Shown here: in pieces, positions 37,058 through 47,921 of the stretch
Layout: each line of letters begins with the position of its first letter
Numbering within the stretch: the stretch's first letter is position 1
Origin: Rhizophagus irregularis
Lineage: Eukaryota; Glomeromycota; Glomeromycetes; Glomerales; Glomeraceae
Length of the DNA stretch: 64,000 nt
Assembly (NCBI RefSeq): GCF_026210795.1
Contig: NC_089458.1
Coordinates: 372,001 to 436,000, forward strand
Direction of reading: 5' to 3'
Program-made: the position numbers and the translations under genes
The notes under the pieces: model-generated
The model's input: only the letters and a program-made list of their open reading frames with translations
What the model was told of the DNA's origin: nothing
Database searches by the model: none

Positions 37058-38149
37058 ATGACTTCAAATGAAATCTTGGAAATCGCACAAAACTTGAATA
37101 GTTTAAAACCATTAAAAAAAGAACAGATTTTGTTGAACTCAACTAAAGAAAATCCAAAGATTTTTTCAAAAATCAATGATCTTATAAATGAATACAACGA
37201 CATCACGATCAATTTACCAATAATGAAATTATTAGCCCCGTCAAAATTATCAAGAGCGAAAAAAACTCCGAGACCTCAAAATCTATTCATATTATATCGT
37301 AGAAATCTTTCAAAAGGATTATGTAAAATTAATCCAAAATCCGTAGGTAAATCTTCTCAAGTAGCCTCGTTATTATGGAAATCAATATCAGAACGCGAAA
37401 GGGAATTTTGGAGACAACTTTCTATAATAGCAAAGGAAAAACATAACACAATATATTCTGATTATAAATATGAACCCAATAAAAAGAAAAAACGAAACCG
37501 GTATAAAGTTTCTTCTAAAAAAATAAATAGAAAAGATAACCCCCAAATATTCATTAATACATTACCAGGTAAAAGAATTTTTAAAAAGTTTTTATATAAT
37601 CGTTTTTATACTTTTATAAAAAATTTTTTTAAAATGTTTCGCATATCAGATCTATCCCCATATGTAAATGAACCTTCAACTACAATCTTGAAAAATGAAC
37701 AAATTCATTCGTTGACCCAAAATTTAGGTAAAATATTAAAACTTTTTTTGACTTCTTTTTTTTGCAAAATTCAGAATGAACTTATTCTTAATTTTCTTTT
37801 AAAAGCTCAAAACATGTTACCATCTGTACCTTCACAACAACAACATCCACAATATCCACAACATCCATATCCACAACCATATCCACAACTACAACAACAA
37901 CAACCAATCGATCCCTGCTACGTTCCCATAGAATTGCCACACTATTATTATCAACCAGCACTAACCGTCATACCTACAATTCCTACAATATCCCATCCTC
38001 AGTTTGTCATTACATCTCCAACTGTTGGAAATGAATTATACAATACGTCATATGATTTATCAAGTTCAGTTAACCCTGACCCGTTATTATTAAATCTACT
38101 CAATTATGATGACTCATTCAATTATAATTATTATTATTATTATTCCTAA
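37058..38149 (+). CDS. MATA-HMG box transcription factor
   Basis: Uninterrupted 363-residue frame. Residues ~71-141 form an HMG box of the MATA/MAT1-2 type: PRPQNLFILYRR at the start, KSSQVASLLWKSISE in the middle, then REFWRQLSIIAKEKH and YSDYKYEPNKKKKR, with the expected aromatic core (F77, Y80, W107, F117-W118, Y136). HMG boxes bind and bend DNA; this class includes fungal mating-type and Ste11-like regulators. The basic tail (141-160) is a likely nuclear signal. Residues ~245-290 are Gln/Pro/Tyr-rich, resembling an activation region, and the protein ends in Asn/Tyr repeats. Arbuscular mycorrhizal fungi carry dozens of such genes, and a decayed relative lies 5 kb upstream on the same strand, consistent with local duplication. 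An in-frame GT...AG pair inside the gene (37728-37774) is 47 nt long and would break the frame, so I treat the gene as intronless. Whether it acts in mating cannot be told. Confidence 0.93.
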   Translation: MTSNEILEIAQNLNSLKPLKKEQILLNSTKENPKIFSKINDLINEYNDITINLPIMKLLAPSKLSRAKKTPRPQNLFILYRRNLSKGLCKINPKSVGKSSQVASLLWKSISEREREFWRQLSIIAKEKHNTIYSDYKYEPNKKKKRNRYKVSSKKINRKDNPQIFINTLPGKRIFKKFLYNRFYTFIKNFFKMFRISDLSPYVNEPSTTILKNEQIHSLTQNLGKILKLFLTSFFCKIQNELILNFLLKAQNMLPSVPSQQQHPQYPQHPYPQPYPQLQQQQPIDPCYVPIELPHYYYQPALTVIPTIPTISHPQFVITSPTVGNELYNTSYDLSSSVNPDPLLLNLLNYDDSFNYNYYYYYS

Positions 38150-38395
38150 ATAAATATAGATCAATTTTTCGCATATTATATTATGTATATTGTATATACT
38201 GTACATTACGTTACATATACAGTACATTTATGTTTATTACTTCAATAATTAGTTTTATTTGTATAAATTTAGAAATAGAATTATTAGTTATAAGCATTAA
38301 ACTCTAGAACTAAAATCTTTCTTATTAATTTCATTTATAGTTTAAAATTAAATATAACCTAATAATTTACTCTATACAGCTCAATTATATCTTCT

Positions 38396-39639
38396 TCAAT
38401 CAGCAAATAACCCAGCAGAACTCCTATCTTTAATTCCACGTACAGCAGCAATCCAAATTAAAATAATTACAAGAGCTACTGTATAACCAATTAAATAAGA
38501 TTGTAATACCAATCTTCTTCCTTTAGTAAACAAATTTTTAAATCTATACAAGTAAAGTGCAAGAAAACTTCCAACTAGTAATACATAAATTAATATTACT
38601 AAAGGTCCACTGGGAAATTCAATTGCAACTAGCCCATGTAATAACCCAAATAATACTCCCCCTGCTATCCACCATAGTGTTCCTTTTAATGAATCTATTC
38701 CATCATGTCTTTGTCTACGATATGCGAAAATTTGTGCCCAAGTTATTATTACAAATCCTACCGCGTATATATAATGTCCAGCCTATAAAAAGTTAATTTC
38801 ACTATTAGTGTACCCAATATTTTATTTTTTTTTCCTGAAAAATAAAAAGAAAATAGTATTTACAGTATGTTCAAGATCATGTCGAAAATAATAAAGGACG
38901 TCATTAATTACAGGATATTGTTGTACAATTTCCGGATGTGCTGAGATAACATCTTTGATCGAGTGTTTGGCTATAATTGCTGTCGAATGCATTCCGGCAC
39001 CTTTTGATGATTGATTATTATAAAATTATTACGCGGTTTGACCGATCAATCAAAAAATTTTGTCCTACCTTGTGCATAAAGTGCTGCGCCTATCAAGAAC
39101 CATATATTTAGAAATTCACGTTCGGTTAAACCAGATACTAGAAAAAGTTCATCAACAAAATAAATATTTTTTGCTTTAAAAACAATAACAATAAAATTAT
39201 TGAATTAAAATAATAATTATAATAATTACTAAAATTTCGACCCTCTTGTGTTTGATCATTAAACACTTCGGATGTCGTCATAATAATATATTGCAACGGA
39301 AGTGAAATTATAGGTTCCGAGAACCCTATTGATATATAAATATATATAAATAAACATGAATATAAATTTTTTTAATGGAATGACTAAAATAATCATAATT
39401 TTTTAAAATCTTCGCTTACGATATATGTCTGCAGCAACACCATGAAAGTCCACAAAAACTGGAATACAAGTAAATAACAGAATACAAATTGGAGCAACGA
39501 TCAATAAAATAATAATCTTTCTATCGTAATTTTTACTAAGATGTATATTAGCTAGTTTTGGACTGGAGATTCCTAAACGAATTGATTCTTCAGATCTGAA
39601 ATCATAACTGTGCCTAGGTGAATGTTGCGCCGAAGCCAT
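38396..39639 (-). CDS. Multi-pass membrane protein, unknown function (five exons)
   Basis: Minus-strand exons 39639-39420, 39325-39230, 39137-39069, 39000-38864 and 38782-38396 join in frame to give 302 residues. The N-terminus is hydrophilic and Ser/His-rich (MASAQHSPRHSYDFRS). About six transmembrane segments follow: IIILLIVAPICILLFTCI; the segment around NIWFLIGAALYAQG; HYIYAVGFVIITWAQIFA; TLWWIAGGVLFGLLHGLVA; LVILIYVLLVGSFLALYLY; and a last helix near VALVIIIWIAA. The fourth exon is a soluble-looking loop with several His residues (SAHPEIVQQYPVINDVLYYF, then RHDLEHT). Conserved His in loops and segments (GMHS, AKHS, HDLEH, GHY, LLHG) could bind a metal or haem, but this is speculation. 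I do not recognise the family. The splice sites are all canonical and the composition is unlike the spacer, so the gene is probably real and functional. Confidence 0.85.
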
Positions 39640-40495
39640 AACTTTTTTTTTTTTAAAAAAAAACGAAGAAACGAGCCGTTCTTCCTTTTTCGGATAACAC
39701 TAATTTTTTTTTTTTTTAATTCCTCTTTCTTATACAGTATTATTAATATAATTGTCTTTGAAAATTTTTAAAAAAGAATACAAAAGAAAGAAGTTAAAAA
39801 AGTTGATAAAAAGTTATTGCCACAAATAATTTGTTAATAAAATGGTGGCAAAGTTTTTTTTTTTACCACTATTGCGGAAACATTCCAATAAGTCGAAATT
39901 TTTTTGCAGGCGCTGTCCTTTTATTAGAAAGTCTAGAAAGTCTTGGCGTAAATATAAATTGCGTCAATTATATTTCATTTATGATGTTATATAATGTCTA
40001 ATGACTTCATCCAAGAAATAAAGTGGTTGTTACACGAACTCTGCGTTCCATAATCTTCTCTTTAGAAAACTTCTATATTGTTTTTTTTTGTTTTAATTAA
40101 ATAGAAATTATAATCAACAGGAAAATGTGACGCAGTTTAAGGCGCGGAGATCATATTATATATGAATGTGACTTAGACTTTTTAGGCTTTAAATTAATTA
40201 TATTTATACTTGTATTTTACCTGTTATACCCTATTATGTATGGCTTTGATAAAAGAGTTTTTAATGTACTTTCATTGTTTTCTGGCTTTGCCTTTCAATC
40301 TTTGATCATTTTTTTTTTAAAGAACAAAGTCTTATAATTGTAACAAATTGATTGAAAGCATAGCCTCAAAACATGATCAGCCATATCTGAATTTAAAAAG
40401 GACACAATAATTAAAATCTTTTAATAATACACTTATATTTAAATATATCTTTATTTATGTAAAATATGTTATTTTATAATTTCAATTGCCTAATA
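39640..40495. other. Spacer, partly duplicated
   Basis: Between the promoter of the five-exon membrane protein gene and the 3' end of P450 copy A. The part at ~39860-40000 (GGAAACATTCCAATAAGTCG and onward) resembles ~47265-47340, so it belongs to the repeated P450 unit. No gene. Confidence 0.6.
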
Positions 40496-42724
40496 TTAAA
40501 TTTCCTTTCTTTGTTCAAATATTAAAGATTCTTCAGGTGGATTAGAAATGGGACCAACCATCAACTTTTTTGGCATATTACCATTTTCAGTTCTAACATG
40601 ATATTTTAATATAACATGATATAAAAATAATTTTAAAACTAAAACAGCATAAAATCTACCAGGACATGCATGACGACCTCCACCAAAAATCACAAAATTT
40701 CTATCAACTTTTGATGCTGAAATATTTTGTGAGACAAATTGAAATGGTTTAAATGATTTTGAATCTGGTCCATATTGTGATTCAGAAAATAAACAATCTT
40801 CTGAAAAGTCAAATACATTTCGTCCTATTATAATAAAGGAAATTAACAGTCGCAGGGACCAAGAGTTAACACGTTTAAAAGATAAAAAATTTATTAATAA
40901 ATTTGCTTTTTTACCTTTGGGAATCGTATAACCATTTGAAAAAGTATAATGATCAGTAGTTACAGCATGAGGAACAATGACTAAATAAATTTAGATTAAT
41001 ATAACAAGCAGTTATAAATGAACAAATTGAATATGTTAAATTAGATATATTACTCATATCACCAGTATGTCGGAGAGATTCTCTAATGAAACTATCCAAT
41101 TTTATCATTTTGTTAATATCATTTAAAGCAAGTTTTCCATTACATTCTTTGTTAAATGTTGATGCTTCCTCATATAACTCATCCCAATATTCGGGCCTAC
41201 CGGCATAATCTTTTTAAAAAAAAGAAAAAAAGATTAATAAGTAAATAATAAAATTAGAAATTTTAGAGTAAAGGTGATATAATACCAAATAAAAGATTAG
41301 CTAAAGATTTTCCTGTTGTCCCGATACCAACAATAATTAAAAAAATCAATAAATCAGCAAAATAATTATAATTCACATTTGATGGAACAAAATCTGGTTG
41401 TGACATATAAAATTCCAATATATCATCCTATAAAAATAAAATTTTAATAATAATAATATAATAAATAATTAAAGTTAAAATTAAATTTATACTACAGATG
41501 GTTTATATGAATCACCAAGAATTTTCTTTTGTTGAATTCGATTTTCAACTACAGGTTTCATGCGGTTTATAAGAATTTTTTTATGCTTTGCAATTGGACT
41601 AAATCCAATTAAAAACGGTAATCTATAAATTTTAAAGAAATTTTAAAGTGAGTTGTAAATAAATTAGATGATTAAAAATAAAAAAATTTATATTTACGAA
41701 ATTACAAATTCGTGTAATTTCTGATGAATAAACGAAAGGAATGGTGGTAAGAAAAAAAATCGATTCATATCATCAGTTAATACCGCAAATGTGTGAATAA
41801 CATCCTCATGTTGAGATGCTTCCTATATTTAAAAATTTTAATTAAATTATCCAGGTTTTAAAATGGCAAGATAACAAGATTTATACTAGCAAGATTACTA
41901 AAATCATACTTACTTCTCCTATACAAATATTTGCAATTAACTTAGCAGTAACATGATTAGTAAAATTCCAAATCGGTTTAATACTCCTAGGTTCTTTAAA
42001 AAAAAGTGTATTTTAAAAAAAGGAATATTTATTTCTCTAACAAACTTTATATATTTACCATTACATTCTCCAATCCATTTATCTAGACAATAGAGGATAT
42101 TTTTTTGCATTTTATCAAAATGTAATGATAATTTTCCACTAATTTGTTCCCTAGTAGTTTTTGCATGAAAATCGGTAATATCAAATGGATTATGATCTAA
42201 AATAAAATGAAAAGGCGCCAACTAATAATAATAATAATAATAATTAAATATTTTTTTAATATTTTAAAATTTTTACTTTAAATTAATTACCTCTTTGAGT
42301 ACTTCAAATGAATCAAAATTTTCATGAGCTTTAGTTACTTCAGGTATATATTTTTGTGCCACAACAGTCGTTACTCTTCCAAATATAATAATATTAAAAG
42401 GTTCTCCGTACTAAAATTAAGGTAATATTTAATTAATTTACGATAAAATTTTAACCAAAAATTCATTTGAATGATACCTCTTTTAAACATTTTTTAATAA
42501 AATTTTCAGTGTTAAAGAAATAGCTGAACGTATGGCCAATCACTGGAATAGTGTATGGGACAAGAGGGGGTTCATTCTAAAAAATAAAAATCAATTTTAT
42601 TTTTGATAATGATTACAAAAAATTATTTATAACAAAAATAATGCATACCTACCTCACTAAGTCTTGGTGATTTGATATAAATAAAAACGATTAAAAGAAA
42701 AATAAAAGAAAGCAACGCAATCAT
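40496..42724 (-). CDS. Cytochrome P450, tandem copy A (11 exons)
   Basis: Minus-strand exons: 42724-42653, 42576-42478, 42410-42291, 42221-42059, 41993-41914, 41822-41698, 41622-41496, 41427-41286, 41209-41054, 40980-40915, 40824-40496; 492 residues with every junction in frame. N-terminal anchor MIALLSFIFLLIVFIYIK; I-helix VGIGTTGKSL with T299-T300; K-helix E353-S-L-R356; haem loop FGGGRHACPGRF with Cys437. The GRHACPGRF loop is the form seen in many fungal P450s of the gibberellin/ent-kaurene oxidase-like and related secondary-metabolism groups (resemblance only). In the meander, the position normally held by Arg (FxPxRF) reads FKPFQF, so the third member of the E-R-R triad is Gln. The first intron donor is GTAGGT where copy B has GTATGC, and the intron 7 donor GTAGTA replaces GTAAGA, so splicing may be weaker in this copy. 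No stop or frameshift is seen. It is a microsomal monooxygenase by family; the substrate is unknown. Confidence 0.92.
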
Positions 42725-43655
42725 TATGATCTTTTAGATTGTTAAAAATTTTATAATATTCGTTTTGAGAAAATTTATTTTATTTCCTTATTTGAAGGAA
42801 AACAAAGTTCATATTAATAATGATAATGCAGTAATATAAATAAATATAAATTCACTGATCATGATCAATTGATAACTTGATAAATAATGACTCACATTGA
42901 TCTTTTTAATTTTCAGTTAGTCCTAAAAAGACAAAGTTCTTATATATTCCTTGTCTAAATATTAATTTTAAAACTTGTATTATACGATTCTATAATTTGA
43001 TTCAACAATGATAATACTGTATTATTGGTTGAAAGACCTAATAAAATATAAATCCCGGATATTCCTTTGTTAAAAGAAATCAATGATTTTTTTTTTTTGA
43101 AAAATTATCGTCTCAACCTACAATTGTTTCACCATTTCAACTAAATAAATAACTTTTTATAATAAAAAGATTAATTAATTATTTTGTAATTTTTATTAAT
43201 TACTCACATAACGCTTAATATCATAATACTGTTTATAACACCAAATGCTTAGTTAATTAATTTGTGAAGCTGATCAAGTATAAAAAGAACTTTGGAGACC
43301 CTGTCGGTAAGTGTCGGTTAAAATGATCGATTTTCGCGTTGAAAATTAAAAAAATCAATAGGTGGAGATCATATTATATCAACTGTATCATGTGCAATTT
43401 ATACTTGTAATTTTACCTGTTATAACCTATTATGTATAATGTACATTATTAAATTTTGTAAAAATCACGTGATAGGAGTACAAAAATCACATCAATTCCT
43501 GCCCCTATCATATTAAAATCTAGGGGTTATATATATATATATTGATCGCATAGTCCCCAGCCAGCCATATTTGAATTTAAAAAGGATGTAATAATAATAA
43601 TACACTTATATTTATTTATATAAATATGATGTTATACAATTTCAATTGCCTAATA
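42725..43655. other. Spacer between P450 copies A and B
   Basis: Contains the promoter of copy A and the 3' flank of copy B. Parts match the corresponding spacers of the other copies (for example the region just upstream of each start, with TTATAATATTCGTTTTGAGA). The site at 43480-43481 is the empty counterpart of the MITE insertion downstream of copy C. No gene. Confidence 0.7.
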
Positions 43656-45881
43656 TTAAGTTTCCTTTCTTCGTTCAAATATTAAAGATTCTTTAGGTGG
43701 ACTAGCAAAAGGACCAGTCATAACCTTTTTTGGCATATTACCATTTTCAGTTCTAACATGATATTTTAATATAACATGATATAAAAATAATTTTAAAACT
43801 AAAACAGCGTAAAATCTACCAGGACATGCATGACGACCCCCTCCAAAAATCACATAAGTTCTATCAACTTTTGATGCTGAAACATTTTGTGAGACAAATT
43901 GAAATGGTTTAAATGATTTTGAATCTGGTCCATATTGTGATTCAGAATACAAACAATCTTCTGAAAAGTCAAATACATTTCGTCCTATTATAATAAAGAA
44001 AATTAATAGTCGCAGAGATCAAAAGTTAGTACGTTTAAAGGACAAAAAACTTATTAATAATTTGCTTTTTTTACCTTTGGGAATCGTATAACCATTTGAA
44101 AAACTAAAATGGTCAGTAGTTACAGCACGAGGAACAATGACTAAATAAATTTAGATTAATATAACAAGCATTATAAATGAACAAATTGAATATGATGTTA
44201 AATTAGATATATTACTTATATCATCAGTATGCCGGAGAGATTCTCTAACGAAACTATCCAATTTTGTCATTTTGTTAATATCATTTAAAGTAAATTTTCC
44301 ATTACATTCTTTGTTAAATGTTGATGCTTCCTCATATAACTCATCCCAATATTCGGGCCTACCGGCATAATCTTTTTTTAAAAAAAGAAATAAAGATTAA
44401 TAAGTAAATAATAAAATTAGATATTTTAGAGTAAAGATGTTTATAATACCAAATAAAAGATTAGCTAAAGATCTTCCCGTTGTCACGATACCAACAACAA
44501 TTAAAAAAATTAATAAATCAGCAAGATAACTATAATTCACATTTGATGGATCAAAATTTGGTTGTGACATATAAAATTCCAATATATCATCCTATAATAA
44601 TAAAATTTTAATAATATAATAATTAATTAAAGTTAAAATTGAATTTATCTTACAGATTGTTTGTATGAATCGCCAAGAATTTTCTTTTGTTGAATTCGAT
44701 TTTCAACTACAGGTTTCATGCGGTTTATAAGAACTTTTTTATGCTTTGCAATTGGATTAAACCCAATTAAAAACGGTAATCTATAAAATTTAAAGAAATT
44801 TTAAACCGACTTTTTTGCGTTGTAAAGATAATTTTAAAAATTTTATATTTACGAAATTACAAATTCGTGCAATTTCTGATGAATAATCGAAAGAAATGGT
44901 GGTAATAAAAAAAATATATTCATATCATCAGATAATACTGCAAATGAATGAATAACATCTTCATGCTGAGATGCTTCCTATATTTCAAAATTAAATTAAC
45001 CAAGTTTTAAAATGGCAAGATAACAAGACTTATACTAGCGAGATTACTAAAATGATACTTACTTCTCCTATACAAATATTTGCAATTAACTTAGCAGTAA
45101 CATTATTAGTAACATTCCAAATCGGGTTAACACTCCTAGGTTCTTTAAAAAAAAAGTGTATTTTAAAAAAAGAAATAATTATTTCTCTAACAAACTTTAT
45201 ATACTTACTATTACATTCTCCAATCCATTTATCTAAACTATAGAGGATATTTTTTTGCATCTTATCAAAATGTAATGATAATTTTCCACTAATTTGTTCC
45301 CTAGTAGTTTTTGCATGAAATTCAGTAATATCAAATGGATTATGATCTAAAATAAAATGTAAAGGCGCAAACTATAATAATAATAATAATTAAATAATTA
45401 TTTAATATTTTACTTTAAATTTTTATTTTAAATTAATTACCTCTTTGAGTACTTCAAATGAATCAAAATTTTCATGAGCTTTAGTTACTTCAGGTAAATA
45501 TTTTTGTGCCACAACAGTCGTTACTCTTCCAAATATAATAATATTAAAAGGTTCTCCGTACTAAAATTAAGGTAATATTTAATTAATTTACGATAAAATT
45601 TTAATCACAAATTCATTTGAATGATACCTCTTTTAAACATTTTTTAATAAAATTTTCAGTGTTAAATAAATAGCTGAACGTATGACCAATCACTGGAATA
45701 GTGTATGGGACAAGAGGTGGTTCATTCTAAAAAATAAAAATCGGTGTTATTAAATTTTATTTTTGATAATGATTACAAAAAATTATTTATAACGAAAAAT
45801 AATGCATACCTCACTAAGTCTTGGTGATTTGATATAAATAAAAACGATTAAAAGAAATATAAAAGAAAGCAACGCAATCAT
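43656..45881 (-). CDS. Cytochrome P450, tandem copy B (11 exons)
   Basis: Same structure as copy A, with every exon of identical length: 45881-45810, 45726-45628, 45560-45441, 45371-45209, 45142-45063, 44977-44853, 44780-44654, 44591-44450, 44371-44216, 44140-44075, 43984-43656; 492 residues. The I-helix reads VVGIVTTGRSL, the ExxR motif and the haem loop (FGGGRHACPGRF) are intact, and the meander again has Gln (FKPFQF). All splice donors are conventional (GTAAGA at intron 7, GTATGC at intron 1). Amino-acid changes relative to A are scattered over the whole protein (for example LIFLIVVGIVTT against LIFLIIVGIGTT), as expected for functional divergence or drift after duplication. It is closer to copy C than to copy A in exons 7, 8 and 11. 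Confidence 0.92.
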
Positions 45882-47921
45882 TATGATCTTTTAGATTGTT
45901 AAAAATTTTATAATATTCGTTTTGAGAAAATTTATTTTATTTCCTTGTTTGAAGGAAAAAAAGGTCATATTAATAATGAAAATGAAAATAACGCAGTAAT
46001 ATAAATAAATAAGTATAAATTCACTGATCATGTTAATAACCATTCCATTGATTTTTCTCTTTTACATCATTTTACGTTTAATATTTCAGTTAGTCCTAAA
46101 AAGACAAAGTTCTTTTTACTTTTATATATTCCTTAAAAACGATTCGTTTTACTTCTATAATTTGATTTAACAATGAATCTACTGTATTATTGGTTGAAAG
46201 ATAGTGAACGAAGATATTTTTTTTACTGCGATAATCAATAGGAATTAATGCTACCAATGATATTAGATATCTGTTGTACCTAAATCTGGATATTCCTTTG
46301 TTAAATTACCAGAAATGGGATATTTTACTAATTTGGTAACATTATGTTTATTATTTATTTCTAAAGAATATACATGTATTGTCTCAATGAAAAAAAAAAT
46401 GTAAAAATAAAAAATGGATGCTGGAGAATGAACAACCTAAAAATTATTGCCAGTGCTTCTGAATTTGCCAAAAACGTCAGTATAAAGGGGAAATGCCAGC
46501 TCGAAGATCGTGCAAAAATTATGGCGTGGGTGGTTTTTGTATAAAGGCAAAATATATATTAACTGCATATCATCACGGCTCATTGGATTATAATGAATAG
46601 GAAAGAAATGTGCTTCAAACAAATTATGAATGCCAAGTTTTATAAAATTCTTCGTATAAAATCATTGACCTCTTTGGCCGAAAAATAATTAGCCGCAACG
46701 TGACCCGGACCCAGCTCAGGCGTAGATCGTCGTGGAATTCCAGGGAATTTTCTGATCAGCAATCAGGAATTCGGCTCCGTTTTTCGGCAAACTACACCAT
46801 TATAACTTTTCAGTCATTGTTTTCAATCGGTACTAAATAAATTTGTTGTTTTTTAATTATAATAGCCACTGGTCCACGTTATCAAGGAATGATTTTATTT
46901 TCAACAGCTAGTAAAAATTACAGAATTACTGATACGAATTTCTCTATAAAAAATTTTTCAGATAAATGATCACTCTAAGTTTCCTTGGATCATTTATCCA
47001 GAATTTTTTATAGGGTTTATGAGGATCATTTGATCATTCTAGAAGTATCGTGACTATGACTTTATAGAAATTGGACAAAGTCATATGATTTAAAAAGGAC
47101 GACCAAAGCATACTAGTTATATACTAGTTATCATGCTAAGGCCTCTCTTGAAGAAAATTTTCCAGATTTTAGAATGGCCATCAATTTATGAGAGTGATCA
47201 CGAAAGTAGAAACGAATGCCAAAAAATCGATGATCTGTAAAATAAAATAATTTTTTCTTACAATTGTGGAAACGCTCTAATAAGTCGAAATTTCTTTGAA
47301 GACTTGGAATAAATAAAAAATTGCGTCAATTGTATTCATGGGGTTATAATAAAAAAATTGATTATTTTTGTAATTTTTATTAATGTTAATTACTCGCATA
47401 ATCATATAATAAACGCTTAATACAAAATATATCATAATACTGTTCTTAGTGTGTTTAAAAAAATCAACAGTAAAAGAATTTTGTACAAATCACGTGATAG
47501 GAGTATATATTGCCATTTACCCCAGTATCACCGACACTTTTATAATTAAAATTCCACCCCCACGTGACCGGTGACATTTAAAGGGATGTGAAAAAATAAT
47601 TTTGCGAGGCAAAAAAAACTAAGTCCCTCAGATAAATATAAACAGTGAAAACGCGGTGGGTGTGATGCCGGTGATGAATATTACAAAATCACGTGGGGGT
47701 GGAAAAAGTGTCGGTGATACTGGGTAAGATATATATTGCCACAAAAATCACATGCCCGATCATAGGGGTTTTTTTTATAGGAGCGATGTTTGATCGCATA
47801 GCTCCAAAACATGATCAGCTATATTTGAATTTAAAAGGACGTAATAATAATAATACACTACTTATATTTAAATATCTTTATTTATATAAATATGTTATTA
47901 TACAATTTCAATTGCCTAATA
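45882..47921. other. Spacer between P450 copies B and C
   Basis: The region 46000-47230 resembles the upstream flank of copy C at 50200-51340 (shared phrases such as TTGAAGAAAATTTTCCAG and AATTTATGA), so the duplicated unit includes about 1.3 kb of promoter side. An inverted-repeat element sits at 47517-47727. A patch with higher GC at 46680-46790 has no open frame. No gene. Confidence 0.7.
47517..47727. mobile_element. Inverted-repeat MITE beside P450 copy C
   Basis: Two ~40-bp arms (47517-47567 and 47689-47727) are inverted repeats sharing TTACCCAGTATCACCGACAC (one extra C in the left copy), then CTTTT...CCACCCCCACGTGA. The left arm has a 10-base AT insertion. A 12-bp direct repeat TATATATTGCCA flanks the pair (47504-47515 and 47730-47741). 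Long terminal inverted repeats with a ~10-12 bp target duplication suggest a Mutator-like (MULE) MITE, but the class is uncertain. The equivalent site after copy B (43480-43481) lacks it. Confidence 0.75.
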
